Positions 8,777 to 18,809 of a DNA stretch of 64,000 nt are shown here, in pieces (the stretch's first letter is position 1; the number at the start of each line of letters is the position of its first letter). Made by a program: the position numbers and the translations under genes. This DNA is from Cobetia marina (GTDB lineage: Bacteria > Pseudomonadota > Gammaproteobacteria > Pseudomonadales > Halomonadaceae). The stretch lies in assembly GCF_001720485.1 (NCBI RefSeq), contig NZ_CP017114.1, positions 3,348,001 through 3,412,000 of the forward strand, written 5' to 3'. The notes under the pieces are model-generated. The model saw only the letters and a list, made by a program, of their open reading frames with translations, had not been told where the DNA came from and did not search any database.

Positions 8777-9577
8777 TCATGAAGCGCTGCGCCGGCGTGA
8801 CAGCGCAAGACTCACGATCGCCGCCAGGGCGACCACCGCCATCATCAGGGTGGCGATGGCATTGATCTCCGGTGTCACGCCCTTGCGTATCGCGCTCCAG
8901 ATGTAGATCGGCAAGGTGGCGCTCTCCGGTCCGGCGGTAAAGAAGCTGATCACGAAGTCATCCAGCGACAGCGTGAAGGACAGCAGGAAGCCCGAGATCA
9001 ACGCCGGCTTCAGGGTCGGCAACATGAAGAACTGCACGCGCTGGCGCGGCGTGGCATAGAGGTCCTTGGCTGCCTCGAACAATGTCGGATCCAGACCGAC
9101 GAAGCGTGAATAGACGATCAGCGCCACGAAGGGAATCTGGAAGGTGACATGCGCGATGATCATGGTGCCCAGCCCCGGTGACAGCAGCCCGGTCAACTCA
9201 TTGATCTTGACGAAGAAGGTCATTTCTGAGATCCCGAACACGATGTCCGGCAACACGATGGGCAGATAGATCAACACGATCAGCCACCCCAGCTTGCGGT
9301 GACGATGGCGATACATTCCATAGCCGATCAGCGTGCCGATCATCAGCGCCAGCAGTGACGAGACCACCGCCAGCCACAGCGAATTGCCCAGCGCCGACAG
9401 AATCGCGTCATTGCCCAGCAGGCGCCGATACCAGCGCAGTGACACGCCGGTGAAGCTGGCGGCACTGTTGGAGGCATTGAAGGAGAACAGCATCACCACG
9501 ATCAGCGGCAGATACAGAAAACCGAGCGTCAGCCACCAGAAGCCCCGCAATCCCTTGTGAAGTCCGCCGCGCGTCAT
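8777..9577 (-). CDS. potI: Polyamine ABC transporter permease PotI
   Basis: A 266-residue inner-membrane permease of the binding-protein-dependent family. A hydrophobic N-terminal segment (WWLTLGFLYLPLIVVMLFSF) opens about six membrane spans. The cytoplasmic EAA loop that contacts the ATPase reads LFEAAKDLYATPRQRVQFFMLPTL. The start codon overlaps the potH stop by four bases (ATGA), indicating translational coupling. It forms the channel with PotH. Confidence 0.92.
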   Translation of the reverse strand: MTRGGLHKGLRGFWWLTLGFLYLPLIVVMLFSFNASNSAASFTGVSLRWYRRLLGNDAILSALGNSLWLAVVSSLLALMIGTLIGYGMYRHRHRKLGWLIVLIYLPIVLPDIVFGISEMTFFVKINELTGLLSPGLGTMIIAHVTFQIPFVALIVYSRFVGLDPTLFEAAKDLYATPRQRVQFFMLPTLKPALISGFLLSFTLSLDDFVISFFTAGPESATLPIYIWSAIRKGVTPEINAIATLMMAVVALAAIVSLALSRRRSAS

Positions 9578-10503
9578 ATCACCACCTCTTCACCGCCACC
9601 CAGGCGCCTGCCGATGCGACGCATGGCATAGAGTCCGATGAAGGTCGCGATCAACATCAGGATCGCCCCCGCCGCCCCCAGTGGCCAGTTGGCACTGCCG
9701 GAGAACTGATTGGCGACCAGATTGCCCAGCATCATGCCCTTGCCACCGCCGAGCAGTTCCGGAATCACGTACATGCCGAACGCCGGGATCGCCACCAGCA
9801 CCACCCCCGCCAGCAGACCCGGCAACGTCTGGGGGAATACCGCATGCCAGAAGGCCTTGAGCGGCGAGGCGTAGAGATCCTGCGCCGCTTCCACCAGCGA
9901 GAGATTGAGCTTCTCGAAAGCGGCATACAGCGGCAGCACCATGAAGGGCAGGAAGTTGTAGACCAGCCCCAGCGTGACCGCGAAATTGGACGGATAGAGC
10001 CCCATGTTGGGCGCGATCATGCCCATGGCCTCGGCCAGCTCCGCCATCGGCGTGCCCGGCGCCAGCAGGTTCATCCAGCCAAAGGTGCGGATGACCTGAT
10101 TGGTCCAGGACGGCACGACTACCGCCAGCAGCATGATCGGCCGCCAGCGCTGGTCTGCCTGCGAGATGTGATAGGCGATCGGATACGCCACCAGCACCAC
10201 CAGCACGGTGGAAAGCACGGTCTGCCACAGCGAACGCCCCAGCGTCATGAGGTTGCCCGGGCTCCAGCCGAGAAAGCCCTGACCCGCCAGCTGCGTAAAC
10301 GAGGTCAGCGACAAGGGCATCTCCGGCAAGCCATAGGGGCCATTGCTCATGAAGGCCACGCTCATCAGATAGAGACTGGGCAGCACCAGGAAGATGATGA
10401 TCCACAGCGCGCCGGGGGCGACCGTCAACAGCAGGTGGCGTGACTCGGCCACCACCGCGCGACTGCGTGCCGTGGGCAAGCTCCCGTGATAGGCCATCGT
10501 CAT
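9574..10503 (-). CDS. potH: Polyamine ABC transporter permease PotH
   Basis: A 309-residue permease with several hydrophobic spans (for example LWIIIFLVLPSLYLMSVAFM) and the EAA loop VEAAQDLYASPLKAFWHAVFP. The start overlaps the potG stop by four bases, and its own stop overlaps the potI start. Another in-frame ATG lies two codons later, so the exact start is uncertain by two residues. It pairs with PotI to form the polyamine channel. Confidence 0.92.
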   Translation of the reverse strand: MTMAYHGSLPTARSRAVVAESRHLLLTVAPGALWIIIFLVLPSLYLMSVAFMSNGPYGLPEMPLSLTSFTQLAGQGFLGWSPGNLMTLGRSLWQTVLSTVLVVLVAYPIAYHISQADQRWRPIMLLAVVVPSWTNQVIRTFGWMNLLAPGTPMAELAEAMGMIAPNMGLYPSNFAVTLGLVYNFLPFMVLPLYAAFEKLNLSLVEAAQDLYASPLKAFWHAVFPQTLPGLLAGVVLVAIPAFGMYVIPELLGGGKGMMLGNLVANQFSGSANWPLGAAGAILMLIATFIGLYAMRRIGRRLGGGEEVVI

Positions 10504-11669
10504 GCCTCCAGCGTGATCAGGTCTTGCGCGGCCACCACCACATCGACGTGGTCTCCCACGTCAGGCAACTGGCCGCCCCGATTGTTGACCACCACCTGCA
10601 AGGTGACACCCGCCACCTCCACGCGATATTCGGCATGGCTACCGCGGTACAGTCGCTCCTGTACTCGGCCCGGCAGATGATTTTCCAGCACGTCGTAGCG
10701 TTCGAATTCGCTGGCGGGACGCCGGCGCAGATCCAGCGTCTCGGGGCGCAGCAGCAGCAACCCGCCGCTGCCCGGTGCCTGCGCCGTCAGCATGCCCAGC
10801 GGCGTGGTCAGCCGGACGGCGTCATCGCAGCTGTCATCGCGAGCCGTGATCTCGAACAGATTGGCATGCCCCATGAAACGCGCCACGAAGGCATTGACCG
10901 GGCATTCATAGATCTCGCGCGGCGTCCCCACCTGCTGGATGCTGCCGCTGTCGAGCACCGCGATGCGGTCCGACATCACCATCGCTTCCTGCTGATCATG
11001 GGTGACGAACACGAATGTCATGCCAAGGCGCTTCTGCAGACGCAGCAGCTCGATCTGGATCTGACTGCGCAGCCCGGCATCCAGCGCCGACAGCGGTTCA
11101 TCCAGCAGCAGCACATCCGGCTCGCAGACCAGCGCCCGCGCCAGCGCGATACGTTGGCGCTGACCACCTGAAAGCTGGTCGACCCGGCGATCGACCAGAC
11201 TCCCCAGCTTGATGAACTCGGCCATCTCGGCGACCTTTGCCTCGCGCTCGCCACTCGGCATGCCCTGCATGCGCAGACCGAAGGCGAGGTTGTCACGCAC
11301 GCTGAGATGCGGGAACAACGCATAGGACTGGAAGACCGTATTGACGCTGCGCTGATGCGGCGGTACGTCGGTGACATCGCGCCCGCCGATCACCACCTGC
11401 CCCTCATCCAATGCTTCCAGCCCCGCCAGAATGCGCAGAAGCGTCGTCTTGCCACACCCGGAAGGCCCCAATAGCGTGAAGAACTCGCCGGGCTGAATGG
11501 CGAGATCCACACCATCAAGCGCCGCCACCTCGTTGCCGAAGCGCTTGTGCAGTCCCTTGAGCTGAATGGATGACGCGGCACGGCACTGGAACCGGGGCTG
11601 GCCAGCCTCCGACGACTCTCTCGTGTCTCGCTCAGGCGCCATACCCTCGTTGCTGTCCACTGCGCTCAT
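10500..11669 (-). CDS. potG: Polyamine ABC transporter ATP-binding protein PotG
   Basis: A 389-residue ABC ATPase energising the PotHI channel. Walker A is GPSGCGKTT, the signature is [15 protein letters not shown], Walker B is DVLLLDEPLSALD, and the H-loop is FVFVTHDQQEAM. A C-terminal TOBE-type domain follows. The start at MSAVDSNEGM has an AAGGGAGG site; about 45 residues precede the conserved IQLKGLHKRFG core and look unstructured, a longer tail than usual. It is the second gene of the operon, 99 bases after puuB2. Confidence 0.92.
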   Translation of the reverse strand: MSAVDSNEGMAPERDTRESSEAGQPRFQCRAASSIQLKGLHKRFGNEVAALDGVDLAIQPGEFFTLLGPSGCGKTTLLRILAGLEALDEGQVVIGGRDVTDVPPHQRSVNTVFQSYALFPHLSVRDNLAFGLRMQGMPSGEREAKVAEMAEFIKLGSLVDRRVDQLSGGQRQRIALARALVCEPDVLLLDEPLSALDAGLRSQIQIELLRLQKRLGMTFVFVTHDQQEAMVMSDRIAVLDSGSIQQVGTPREIYECPVNAFVARFMGHANLFEITARDDSCDDAVRLTTPLGMLTAQAPGSGGLLLLRPETLDLRRRPASEFERYDVLENHLPGRVQERLYRGSHAEYRVEVAGVTLQVVVNNRGGQLPDVGDHVDVVVAAQDLITLEA

Positions 11670-11768
11670 CGCGCCTCCCTTGCGATTACTCACCAGTCGT
11701 TTCCCGCTCATGGGCTGTCGGGATGATCAACGATGTCAAATGTGCAGCACCTTCATCATGGCTTCGGC

Positions 11769-13154
11769 CTAGAGCCGATCACGCAGCGTGTAGAAGCTGG
11801 TCGCCAGGACCAGCAGAGGAGTTCGCAACCAGTGTCCACCCGGGAAGGCGCGGTGGGGCATGGCGGCAAAGACGTCAAAACGTTCCGCCTGGCCGGCAAT
11901 CGTCTCGGCGATCAATTTGCCCGCCAGCCCTGCAAGCGACATGCCATGTCCCGAGTACCCCTGGGCGTAATAGACATTCGGGGCAAGACGCCCGAAGTCC
12001 GGTGCCCGATTCATGGTGATGGCCACGTCACCCCCCCAGCGGTAATCGATCCCCACCCCGTCAAGCGCCGGAAACAGACGGCGAATCTTGCCGTCCATGC
12101 GCGTCTTGAGGTGGCGCGGCTCTCGTCCGGTATAGCTCACCTCCCCCCCGTAGAGCAGGCGCCTGTCAGCAGAGAGACGGTAGTAGTCGAGCACGAAGTT
12201 GGCATCGGAAAGGGCATCATTGCCCGGCAACACCTGCGCGACCTGTGCTTCGCTGAGCGGTTCGGTGGCCACGATATAATTGGCGACGCGCATGATGCGC
12301 TCATCCAGCCGCGGGACCAGGCCATCGAGATAGGCGTTGGTCGCCACCACCACAAACTCGGCACTCACGCTGCCCTGCGCGGTATGCACACGCGCACGCT
12401 CTGCCTGCCCACCGGAGCCATTGGCGACGATGCCACTGCCACTTCGGCCATGCTCGAGCTTGAGCACAGGACTCTGTTCACAGATCGTGACCCCTGCCCG
12501 CTGAGCAGCACGCGCAAGCCCGAGGGTGTAATTCAGCGGATGCAGATGGCCACCCTCTCCATCATGCAGCGCCCCGGGATAGGCATCGGTAACGACTCGC
12601 GCTCGCAGGGCATCCCCCTGCAACCACTGCAATGCATGGTAGTCATGATCGCGTGCCATGCGCGCCTGAAATTCCTGCAATTCGCGCACATGTCGCGGCT
12701 TGACGGCAGCATGCAGATAGCCGCGGGTATAATCACAGGGGATCCGGTGCTTCTCGATCAGTGCGGTGGTGAGACGAACCGACTCGCGACTCATCTCCCA
12801 GATGGCATGCGCCTGCTCACGGCCGAGAGCCTTCTCGACCGTGGCGATGTCGGTGCCAAGTCCCGGCAGGATCTGGCCGCCACTGCGTCCCGAAGCCCCG
12901 AAGCCGATGCCGCGCGCCTCCAGCAGGATGACCGAATAGCCACGCTCAGCGAGATGCAGAGCCGCTGAGCAGCCGGTGATACCGCCGCCGATCACGCAGA
13001 CATCAGCGCGCCGTTCCCCGGCCAACGGTGGACAGGGTGCAAGCGTCACACGCTGACTGGCCCGGTAGTAGGAGCGGATGTCATCACGCCCACGCTGCGC
13101 TTCCTGGCGGTCTCGCCGCGGCTCGTCTGTCGCGCCTGATCTGCAGCCGACCAT
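11769..13154 (-). CDS. puuB: Gamma-glutamylputrescine oxidase-like FAD-dependent oxidoreductase (copy 2)
   Basis: A 461-residue DAO-family flavoprotein, the first gene of the minus-strand puu/pot operon. The FAD-binding motif is VIGGGITGCSAALHLAERG, followed by GFGASGRSGGQIL; near the C-terminus is YYAQGYSGHGMSLAGLAGKL. TAAGGAGGGG precedes the chosen ATG, though spacing is only three to four bases. About 50 residues precede the Rossmann motif, roughly the usual DAO/PuuB distance with a basic extension. It is paralogous to 4649-5941. Having two oxidases and two ligases suggests that more than one amine is handled, which is inference. Confidence 0.83.
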   Translation of the reverse strand: MVGCRSGATDEPRRDRQEAQRGRDDIRSYYRASQRVTLAPCPPLAGERRADVCVIGGGITGCSAALHLAERGYSVILLEARGIGFGASGRSGGQILPGLGTDIATVEKALGREQAHAIWEMSRESVRLTTALIEKHRIPCDYTRGYLHAAVKPRHVRELQEFQARMARDHDYHALQWLQGDALRARVVTDAYPGALHDGEGGHLHPLNYTLGLARAAQRAGVTICEQSPVLKLEHGRSGSGIVANGSGGQAERARVHTAQGSVSAEFVVVATNAYLDGLVPRLDERIMRVANYIVATEPLSEAQVAQVLPGNDALSDANFVLDYYRLSADRRLLYGGEVSYTGREPRHLKTRMDGKIRRLFPALDGVGIDYRWGGDVAITMNRAPDFGRLAPNVYYAQGYSGHGMSLAGLAGKLIAETIAGQAERFDVFAAMPHRAFPGGHWLRTPLLVLATSFYTLRDRL

Positions 13155-13356
13155 GCCCCTCCTTACCCGCCACTGTTGAGTTTATTCACCGACCCGGGGA
13201 ATATTTGCGTTATTTACCACACGTCAACGGCAAATACTGCATATTGATTGCCCCGCGAGGTATAAATTTTCAACACGTACCGCCTTGCCCCCCCTTTTAC
13301 GCCCCACAATGGCGCACGCCCCTGAGGTCATCAGCGTCAGGCTTTTGAGATCAGAA
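13155..13356 (-). promoter_or_regulatory. Upstream region of the puuB2-pot operon
   Basis: An AT-rich stretch compared with its surroundings. On the minus strand TTGACG (13222-13227) is spaced 17 bases from ATATTC (13199-13204), a weak promoter candidate. The octamer TTTATTCA at 13181-13188 is shared with the puuD/puuA operator region (2980-2987). Confidence 0.35.
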
Positions 13357-13393
13357 AAGCAAAAGCCCCGCAGCCTGAGAGGCTGCGGGGCTT
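13357..13393 (-). terminator. Intrinsic terminator of moeB
   Basis: A 13-base perfect stem (AAGCCCCGCAGCC) with a TGAGA loop is followed, in the minus direction, by TTTTGCTTTTC. It lies 58 bases after the moeB stop. Confidence 0.85.
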
Positions 13394-13450
13394 GGTGACA
13401 GACCCTCCACGCATTGGCGTGAAGGGTGCTCGGGGAGTGCTCCACTCATG

Positions 13451-14203
13451 TCATGTCGAGCGACGACATACCGGACAGGCGGGGTCACGCTTGAGCCCCA
13501 TGCGTCGCCACTCACCGGTCAGGCCATCGAAGGTGGCGAGCCCTCGATGCACATGCCCGGCACCACTGATCAGCTTGAGCGCTTCCAGCGCCTGGAAGGC
13601 CCCGATGATGCCGACCAACGGCGCGATGACCCCGCTCTCGGCACAGGTCAGCTCTTCATCGCCCTGCTCTTCCGGCGAATACAGGCAGCCGTAACACGGC
13701 GCATCTGCCTCACGGCGATCAAACACCGCCAGCTGGCCGGAGAAACGAATCGCGGCACCTGACACCAGCGGCGTGCCTGCCGCCACGCAGGCGGCGTTGA
13801 TCGGGAAGCGCGAACTGAAACGGTCAGTACAATCAAGCACCACGTCCGCGGCGGCGACCTGCTCGGCCAGCGCCTCGCCCTGAAGGCGTTCGGACAGGGC
13901 GATCACCTCGGTGTCGGGATTGATCGCCGACACCGAGCTGGCGAGCGAGCGCGCCTTGGGCTGGTCGATGTCCGCCTCTCCGTGGGCGATCTGACGTTGC
14001 AGATTGGAGAGCTCGACATGGTCATCATCGGCCAGCACCAGCGTGCCGATACCGGCTGCCGCCAGATAGAGCGCCGCCGGGCACCCCAGACCGCCAGCCC
14101 CGATCACCAGCACCCGCGCGGCCAGCAATCGTTGCTGACCCGCGATATCGACCTGAGGGAGCAATATCTGACGCGAATAGCGCAGCAGTTGCGAATCTTG
14201 CAT
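13451..14203 (-). CDS. moeB: MoeB/ThiF-family adenylyltransferase (probable molybdopterin-synthase adenylyltransferase)
   Basis: A 250-residue E1-like enzyme that adenylates the C-terminal glycine of a ubiquitin-like sulfur carrier (MoaD or ThiS). The nucleotide-binding motif is VIGAGGLGCPAALYLAAAG; the conserved DDDHVELSNLQRQI follows. Four Zn-ligand cysteines are visible: a CYGC pair and a C-terminal CPVC pair. Length matches MoeB. No strong ribosome binding site is visible. In Pseudomonas and relatives moeB follows hemA-prfA-prmC; here lrp lies between, but the position still favours MoeB over ThiF. Confidence 0.82.
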   Translation of the reverse strand: MQDSQLLRYSRQILLPQVDIAGQQRLLAARVLVIGAGGLGCPAALYLAAAGIGTLVLADDDHVELSNLQRQIAHGEADIDQPKARSLASSVSAINPDTEVIALSERLQGEALAEQVAAADVVLDCTDRFSSRFPINAACVAAGTPLVSGAAIRFSGQLAVFDRREADAPCYGCLYSPEEQGDEELTCAESGVIAPLVGIIGAFQALEALKLISGAGHVHRGLATFDGLTGEWRRMGLKRDPACPVCRRST

Positions 14204-14315
14204 GGAAGGTGAGCCGTCTGTCTGTGAATGAAGTGAGTGCTTTGGCCGGCCGCCGGGCCTGGGCCTGAGTTCTGAGCTCTAAACCCTGAGCCCTGCCGCT
14301 GGCATCAGGGGCTCG

Positions 14316-14816
14316 TCACTTGGCGTCGAGATCCTCGATGTCCGGCACATGCAGCGAGAACTGCTCCTTGACCTCTTCCATCACCACATAGCTCTTGGAT
14401 TCCTTGACCCCGGGCAGCGTCAGCACCACATCCCCGAGCAACTGCCGATAGGCGGACATTTCCGGAATCCGGCACTTGAGGATGTAATCGAACTGCCCCG
14501 AGACCAGATGACACTCCTGGATCTGCGGCAGCTTGGAGACGGCACGGCGGAATTCATCGAAGACGGAGGGTGACTGGGTCTCGAGGCTGATCTCGACGAA
14601 GACCAGCAGATTGGCCTTGAGCGCCTTGGGGTCCAGCACGGCCTTGTAGCCACGGATGATGCCGGCACGCTCGAGGCGTTTGACTCGCTCCAGACAGGGA
14701 GTGGTGGAGAGTCCCACCTCGGAGGCGAGGTCGACATAGGAAATGCGCGCATTTTCTTGCAGGCAGCGCAGGATCTTGAGGTCAATGCGGTCCAGAGAAC
14801 GTGATTTCGCTTTCAT
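14316..14816 (-). CDS. lrp: Leucine-responsive regulatory protein
   Basis: A 166-residue Lrp/AsnC family regulator: an N-terminal HTH (LDRIDLKILRCLQENARISY... GLSTTPCLERVKRLE) and a C-terminal RAM/AsnC ligand-binding domain (LLVFVEISLETQSPSVF, ECHLVSGQFDYILKCR, YVVMEEVKEQ). The sequence is close to enterobacterial Lrp along the whole length, including the final VMEEVKE segment, so I call it Lrp proper rather than a paralogue. The start at MKAKSRSLDR gives the normal length; the ribosome binding site is poor (GGGAA at 11 bases). It may be a global regulator acting on amino acid genes. Confidence 0.9.
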   Translation of the reverse strand: MKAKSRSLDRIDLKILRCLQENARISYVDLASEVGLSTTPCLERVKRLERAGIIRGYKAVLDPKALKANLLVFVEISLETQSPSVFDEFRRAVSKLPQIQECHLVSGQFDYILKCRIPEMSAYRQLLGDVVLTLPGVKESKSYVVMEEVKEQFSLHVPDIEDLDAK

Positions 14817-15076
14817 TATAATAGTTTTCCCAGCAGGGTGACTTGCAGCAGGATCATCCTTACTCCTGTCTTTCGTGCAGTCAGGCAACCCGAGAACGCG
14901 GGGGTAATCAGGCGACCTTTCCAGTCATGCATCGCTTATTACTACCATACCCGCCCGACAGGAGATACGCCCGCACAGGCAGGCCTGCGACGAGGATTCC
15001 ACGCAGGCTCCACTGAAAGCAGGGGTTTCCTCTGGCAAGTCCGAGCCGGCCTGCATTCCCGCCCGCCGGGGAGGCG

Positions 15077-15925
15077 TCAGCCAATGCGCCCCAGCGTGAT
15101 GCGCTCTCGCCCACCGAGGTCTTCCAGCGTTTCCACTTCCAGAAAACCACCGGCGCGCAGCGCCTCGCGCACTTCCTTGCCCTGGGCCAGGCCATGCTCG
15201 AGCATCAGATGACCGCCCGCGGCCAGATGGCGGGGCGCGGCCTCGATCAGATGCAGGAAGTCTGCCAGCCCCTGCTGGCGCGCCACCAGTGCCGAGCGCG
15301 GCTCGAAACGCACGTCACCCAGTGCCAGGTGCGGGTCATCATCGGCCAGGTAAGGCGGATTGGCGGTCACCAGCGCAAAGCCGGTCTCGGGAACGGCGGA
15401 GAACCAGTCACTGCGCCGGAATTCGACGTTGGGAATCGCGAGATGCTCGGCATTGTCACGCGCAAGCTGCACGGCCTCCTCGATGAGGTCCACCCCCAGC
15501 ACCTGCCACTGCGGACGATGACGAGCGAAGGCCAGCGCGATGGCGCCGGTGCCGGTGCCGAGATCCAGCAGCGTGCCTTCGGGCGCCTCGGCCAGCTCCA
15601 GCGCGCACTCCACCATCACTTCGGTATCCGGGCGCGGAATCAAGGTGGCAGGAGAGCAGCGCAGCATCAGGCCATAGAACTCACGGCGGCCAAGCAGGTG
15701 GGCGACGGGGTGTCCTTCGGCTCGGCGTGCCAGCAGCGCCTCGAAGCGTGCCACGCCCTCGGCGCCCGCTTCCGTCTCGAGATCGCGATCCCCCCAGGTA
15801 TAGAACCAGGTGCGATCGCGCCCCATCACCTCTCCCAGCAGCAGCTCAGCATCCAGACGCGGAGATTCGCTGCCCGACTCACTCAGACGGGCAGCCGCGG
15901 CTGCCAACGTGACATCGATTCTCAC
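15077..15925 (-). CDS. prmC: Peptide chain release factor N5-glutamine methyltransferase
   Basis: A 282-residue SAM-dependent methyltransferase that modifies the GGQ glutamine of release factors. The SAM-binding motif is LLDLGTGTGAIALAFA; the catalytic NPPY motif appears as TANPPYLADDDPHL. The start is a GTG immediately downstream of the prfA stop, with AGGAG at seven bases. It lies directly behind its substrate gene prfA, the usual arrangement. Confidence 0.95.
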   Translation of the reverse strand: MRIDVTLAAAAARLSESGSESPRLDAELLLGEVMGRDRTWFYTWGDRDLETEAGAEGVARFEALLARRAEGHPVAHLLGRREFYGLMLRCSPATLIPRPDTEVMVECALELAEAPEGTLLDLGTGTGAIALAFARHRPQWQVLGVDLIEEAVQLARDNAEHLAIPNVEFRRSDWFSAVPETGFALVTANPPYLADDDPHLALGDVRFEPRSALVARQQGLADFLHLIEAAPRHLAAGGHLMLEHGLAQGKEVREALRAGGFLEVETLEDLGGRERITLGRIG

Positions 15926-15926
15926 C

Positions 15927-17012
15927 TCATTGCTCCTGCAGTGCCGTCAGCTGGTCTGCCTGATATTCGACGACCAGCGGCTCGATCACCTCGTCCAGCT
16001 GACCGGCGATCACTTCATTGAGCTTGTAGAGCGTCAGATTGATACGGTGATCGGTCAGACGCCCCTGGGGGAAGTTGTAGGTGCGGATGCGCTCGGAGCG
16101 ATCACCGGAGCCCACCAGCTTGCGACGGGCATCGGAAGTCGCCTGTGCCTGGCTGTCCACCGCGGCCTGCTTGAGTCGCGCTGCCAGCAACGACATGGCG
16201 CGCGCACGGTTCTTGTGCTGACTGCGCTCGTCCTGGCACTCCACGACCACACCGGTGGGCAGGTGGGTGATGCGAATCGCCGAATCGGTGGTGTTGACGT
16301 GCTGCCCCCCGGCCCCGGAACTGCGGTAGGTATCCACTCGCAGGTCGGCCGGATTGATGTCGATGTCCCCGACCTCATCGGCCTCAGGCATCACCGCCAC
16401 GGTACAGGCGGACGTATGGATGCGGCCCTGGGATTCCGTGGCAGGCACGCGCTGCACGCGGTGCGCACCGGATTCGAACTTGAGGCGCGAGTAGACCCCC
16501 TCGCCCTTGACGCGGGCGATGACTTCCTTGAAGCCACCATGCTCACCGTGGCTTGCGCTGACGGTCTCGACCTTCCAGCCCTTGAGCTCGGCGTAGCGGG
16601 AATACATCTTGAACAGGTCCCCCGCGAACAGCGCCGCCTCGTCACCGCCGGTGCCGGCACGCACTTCAAGGAAGACGTTGGCCCCATCATCCGGGTCCCG
16701 CGGGATCAACAGCTGGGTGATCTCTGCCTCCAGCACGTCAAGCGCCGCATCGCTCTCGCGGACTTCCTCACGTGCCATCTCGCGCATCTCGGCGTCGCTG
16801 TCATCGCACATGCCGAGGGCGGCCTCGCGATCTTCCTTCAAGGCGCGATGGCGCTGCCATGCCTCGATCAATGGCTCAAGCTCGGCATACTCCCGCGACA
16901 GGTCACGGAAGCGGGCCTGATCCCCGATCACTTCAGGCTCCGACAGCAAGGCGGAGATCTCCTCGAAGCGGTCATGGAAGGTGTCGAGCTTGGTGATGAG
17001 GCTGTCTTTCAT
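15927..17012 (-). CDS. prfA: Peptide chain release factor 1
   Basis: A 361-residue class I release factor for UAA and UAG codons. The stop-codon recognition PxT motif appears as [13 protein letters not shown], and the peptidyl-hydrolysis GGQ motif as [15 protein letters not shown]. Length is normal. Its ATG overlaps the hemA stop by four bases, and prmC follows with no gap, giving a coupled hemA-prfA-prmC operon. Confidence 0.97.
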   Translation of the reverse strand: MKDSLITKLDTFHDRFEEISALLSEPEVIGDQARFRDLSREYAELEPLIEAWQRHRALKEDREAALGMCDDSDAEMREMAREEVRESDAALDVLEAEITQLLIPRDPDDGANVFLEVRAGTGGDEAALFAGDLFKMYSRYAELKGWKVETVSASHGEHGGFKEVIARVKGEGVYSRLKFESGAHRVQRVPATESQGRIHTSACTVAVMPEADEVGDIDINPADLRVDTYRSSGAGGQHVNTTDSAIRITHLPTGVVVECQDERSQHKNRARAMSLLAARLKQAAVDSQAQATSDARRKLVGSGDRSERIRTYNFPQGRLTDHRINLTLYKLNEVIAGQLDEVIEPLVVEYQADQLTALQEQ

Positions 17013-18280
17013 GAAGGGTCCTGTGATGAATCAACCGGCGCGAGCAGCAGCTCCTGCGCCGTCTGAAGAATATCCTGTCGATCGTCGCCTGACGCCTGAC
17101 GCAGCGCCAGGGTCGGGTGATGCATGAAGCGGTTGGCCAACTGACGGGCCAGTTGCGCCACGACTTCCTGCGGGTCACGGCCCTGATCAAGCTCGGCCAG
17201 CGCCTGTGCCTCGCACTCTGCACGCAGTTGCTCGCCGTGGCTACGATAACGCTTGATGACTTCTCCGCCACTGCGCACCCGCTTGCGGTGCTGCCAGGCA
17301 CTGACACCCTGCCGGATCAGCTCTTCGGCCTGGGCAGCCGCCAGCTGGCGATGACGACGGTTCTCCTCGATGACTTCCTGCAGATCATCCACGGTATAAA
17401 GGAAGACATCATCGAGATCCCCGACCTGCGGTTCGATATCGCGCGGCACGGCGATATCGACCATGAAGACCGGCTTGTAACGGCGTTTCTTGAGCGCACG
17501 CTCCACCATGCCCTTGCCGAGGATCGGCAGCTGAGCGGCGGTGGAGGCTATCACGATATCGGCATTCTCGAGGGCATGCGGAATGCCTTCCAAGCCGATG
17601 GCGGTCCCGCCCAGCTCATCGGCCAGCGACTGGGCGCGCGACACGGTACGGTTGGCGATGCACAGGTTGGCGATGCCCGCTTCCTTGAGGTGGCGCGCCA
17701 CCAGCTCGATGGTGTCTCCCGCCCCGATGAGCAGCGCATTGGCTCGCGAGAAGTCATCGAAGATATGGCTCGCCATGCTGACCGCGGCATAGGCCACCGA
17801 GACGGGGTTCTCACCGATTCCCGTCTCGGTACGCACCTGCTTGGCGACCTGGAAGATATGCTGGAAGAGCTGCTCCAGTTCCCCCCCGAGACCGACGGTA
17901 CCGCGGGCGAACTGATAGGCATCCTTGAGCTGACCGAGAATCTGCGGCTCGCCCAGCACCATGGAGTCCAGGCCGACCGCCACGCGAATCAGGTGGCGGA
18001 CCGCCTCCTCACCGAGATGTTGATAGCTGCAGCGCTCAAGCTCTTCTGCGGGCAGGCCATGGTATCGGCTCAACCATGCGAGAACCGAGCGCGCACCGTC
18101 CTCTGTCACACAGTAAAGTTCCGTGCGATTGCAGGTCGAGAGCACCGCCGCCTCGGAAACTTCCGGCAGACGCTTCAGCTCGGCCAGCGCAGCCTCGAGC
18201 TGTGTCGGCGTGAAGGCAACGCGCTCGCGGACATCGACGGCGGCGGTGCGATGATTGATGCCAAGGGCAAGAAGGGTCAT
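17009..18280 (-). CDS. hemA: Glutamyl-tRNA reductase
   Basis: A 423-residue enzyme that reduces glutamyl-tRNA to glutamate-1-semialdehyde, the first committed step of tetrapyrrole synthesis. The catalytic cysteine lies in [12 protein letters not shown]; the N-terminus [13 protein letters not shown] and the [19 protein letters not shown] stretch (here [15 protein letters not shown]) are diagnostic. NADPH-binding [15 protein letters not shown] follows. It is first in the operon with prfA and prmC and divergent from the TPR lipoprotein gene. Confidence 0.97.
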   Translation of the reverse strand: MTLLALGINHRTAAVDVRERVAFTPTQLEAALAELKRLPEVSEAAVLSTCNRTELYCVTEDGARSVLAWLSRYHGLPAEELERCSYQHLGEEAVRHLIRVAVGLDSMVLGEPQILGQLKDAYQFARGTVGLGGELEQLFQHIFQVAKQVRTETGIGENPVSVAYAAVSMASHIFDDFSRANALLIGAGDTIELVARHLKEAGIANLCIANRTVSRAQSLADELGGTAIGLEGIPHALENADIVIASTAAQLPILGKGMVERALKKRRYKPVFMVDIAVPRDIEPQVGDLDDVFLYTVDDLQEVIEENRRHRQLAAAQAEELIRQGVSAWQHRKRVRSGGEVIKRYRSHGEQLRAECEAQALAELDQGRDPQEVVAQLARQLANRFMHHPTLALRQASGDDRQDILQTAQELLLAPVDSSQDPS

Positions 18281-18809
18281 GGAGTCAGTCAGTCGTCAGG
18301 GTCTGGCCGGCAGGGCTCGCATCGAGGACAGGCGGCTGTCGCTTGGAAAACCTCCGCAATGAAGGGGCCGGCACCTGGCCACCTGCTTGCAGATCTCGTT
18401 TGTCAAAGCGGCTGAAATCGTAAAATTAGCGTGCTCATTCTATCACAGCGCCTACATCACGCGAGCCTGCAGGGCGCGGCCAGCGATGAGGAATTTCCAT
18501 GGGCTTGGCAGTCTGATGCTATCACCTCCCGTCCGCCATGTTGATTCAGGGAAACGCCGAGCGGACAGGCGCTGCCCTTGCCTCCATGACAGGCACCGCC
18601 GATGCTATCCCCGTCCGCCTTCAGCCGTTATGCTGGAGCGATCAATATCCCCAGGGTGTGCTGCTGAGGCCGAGCGCAGGTCGGGCCGGAATTTCCAGCA
18701 GGCACACGCTGCCAGGCCACCTTTTACGGGTTTCATGACGGCGTGGGCGCGACTCCGGCCGGAACGTGCCGACTGGCCGAGATCCTTCCACCGCTGACTG
18801 CGAGGTTGC
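18281..18809. promoter_or_regulatory. Divergent intergenic region hemA / TPR lipoprotein
   Basis: 529 bases without a convincing gene. On the minus strand an extended -10 (TGA-TAGAAT, 18437-18445) could serve hemA with a leader of about 150 bases; no good -35 is present. On the plus side only a GAGG site before 18810 stands out. Short frames here show no family features. Confidence 0.4.
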
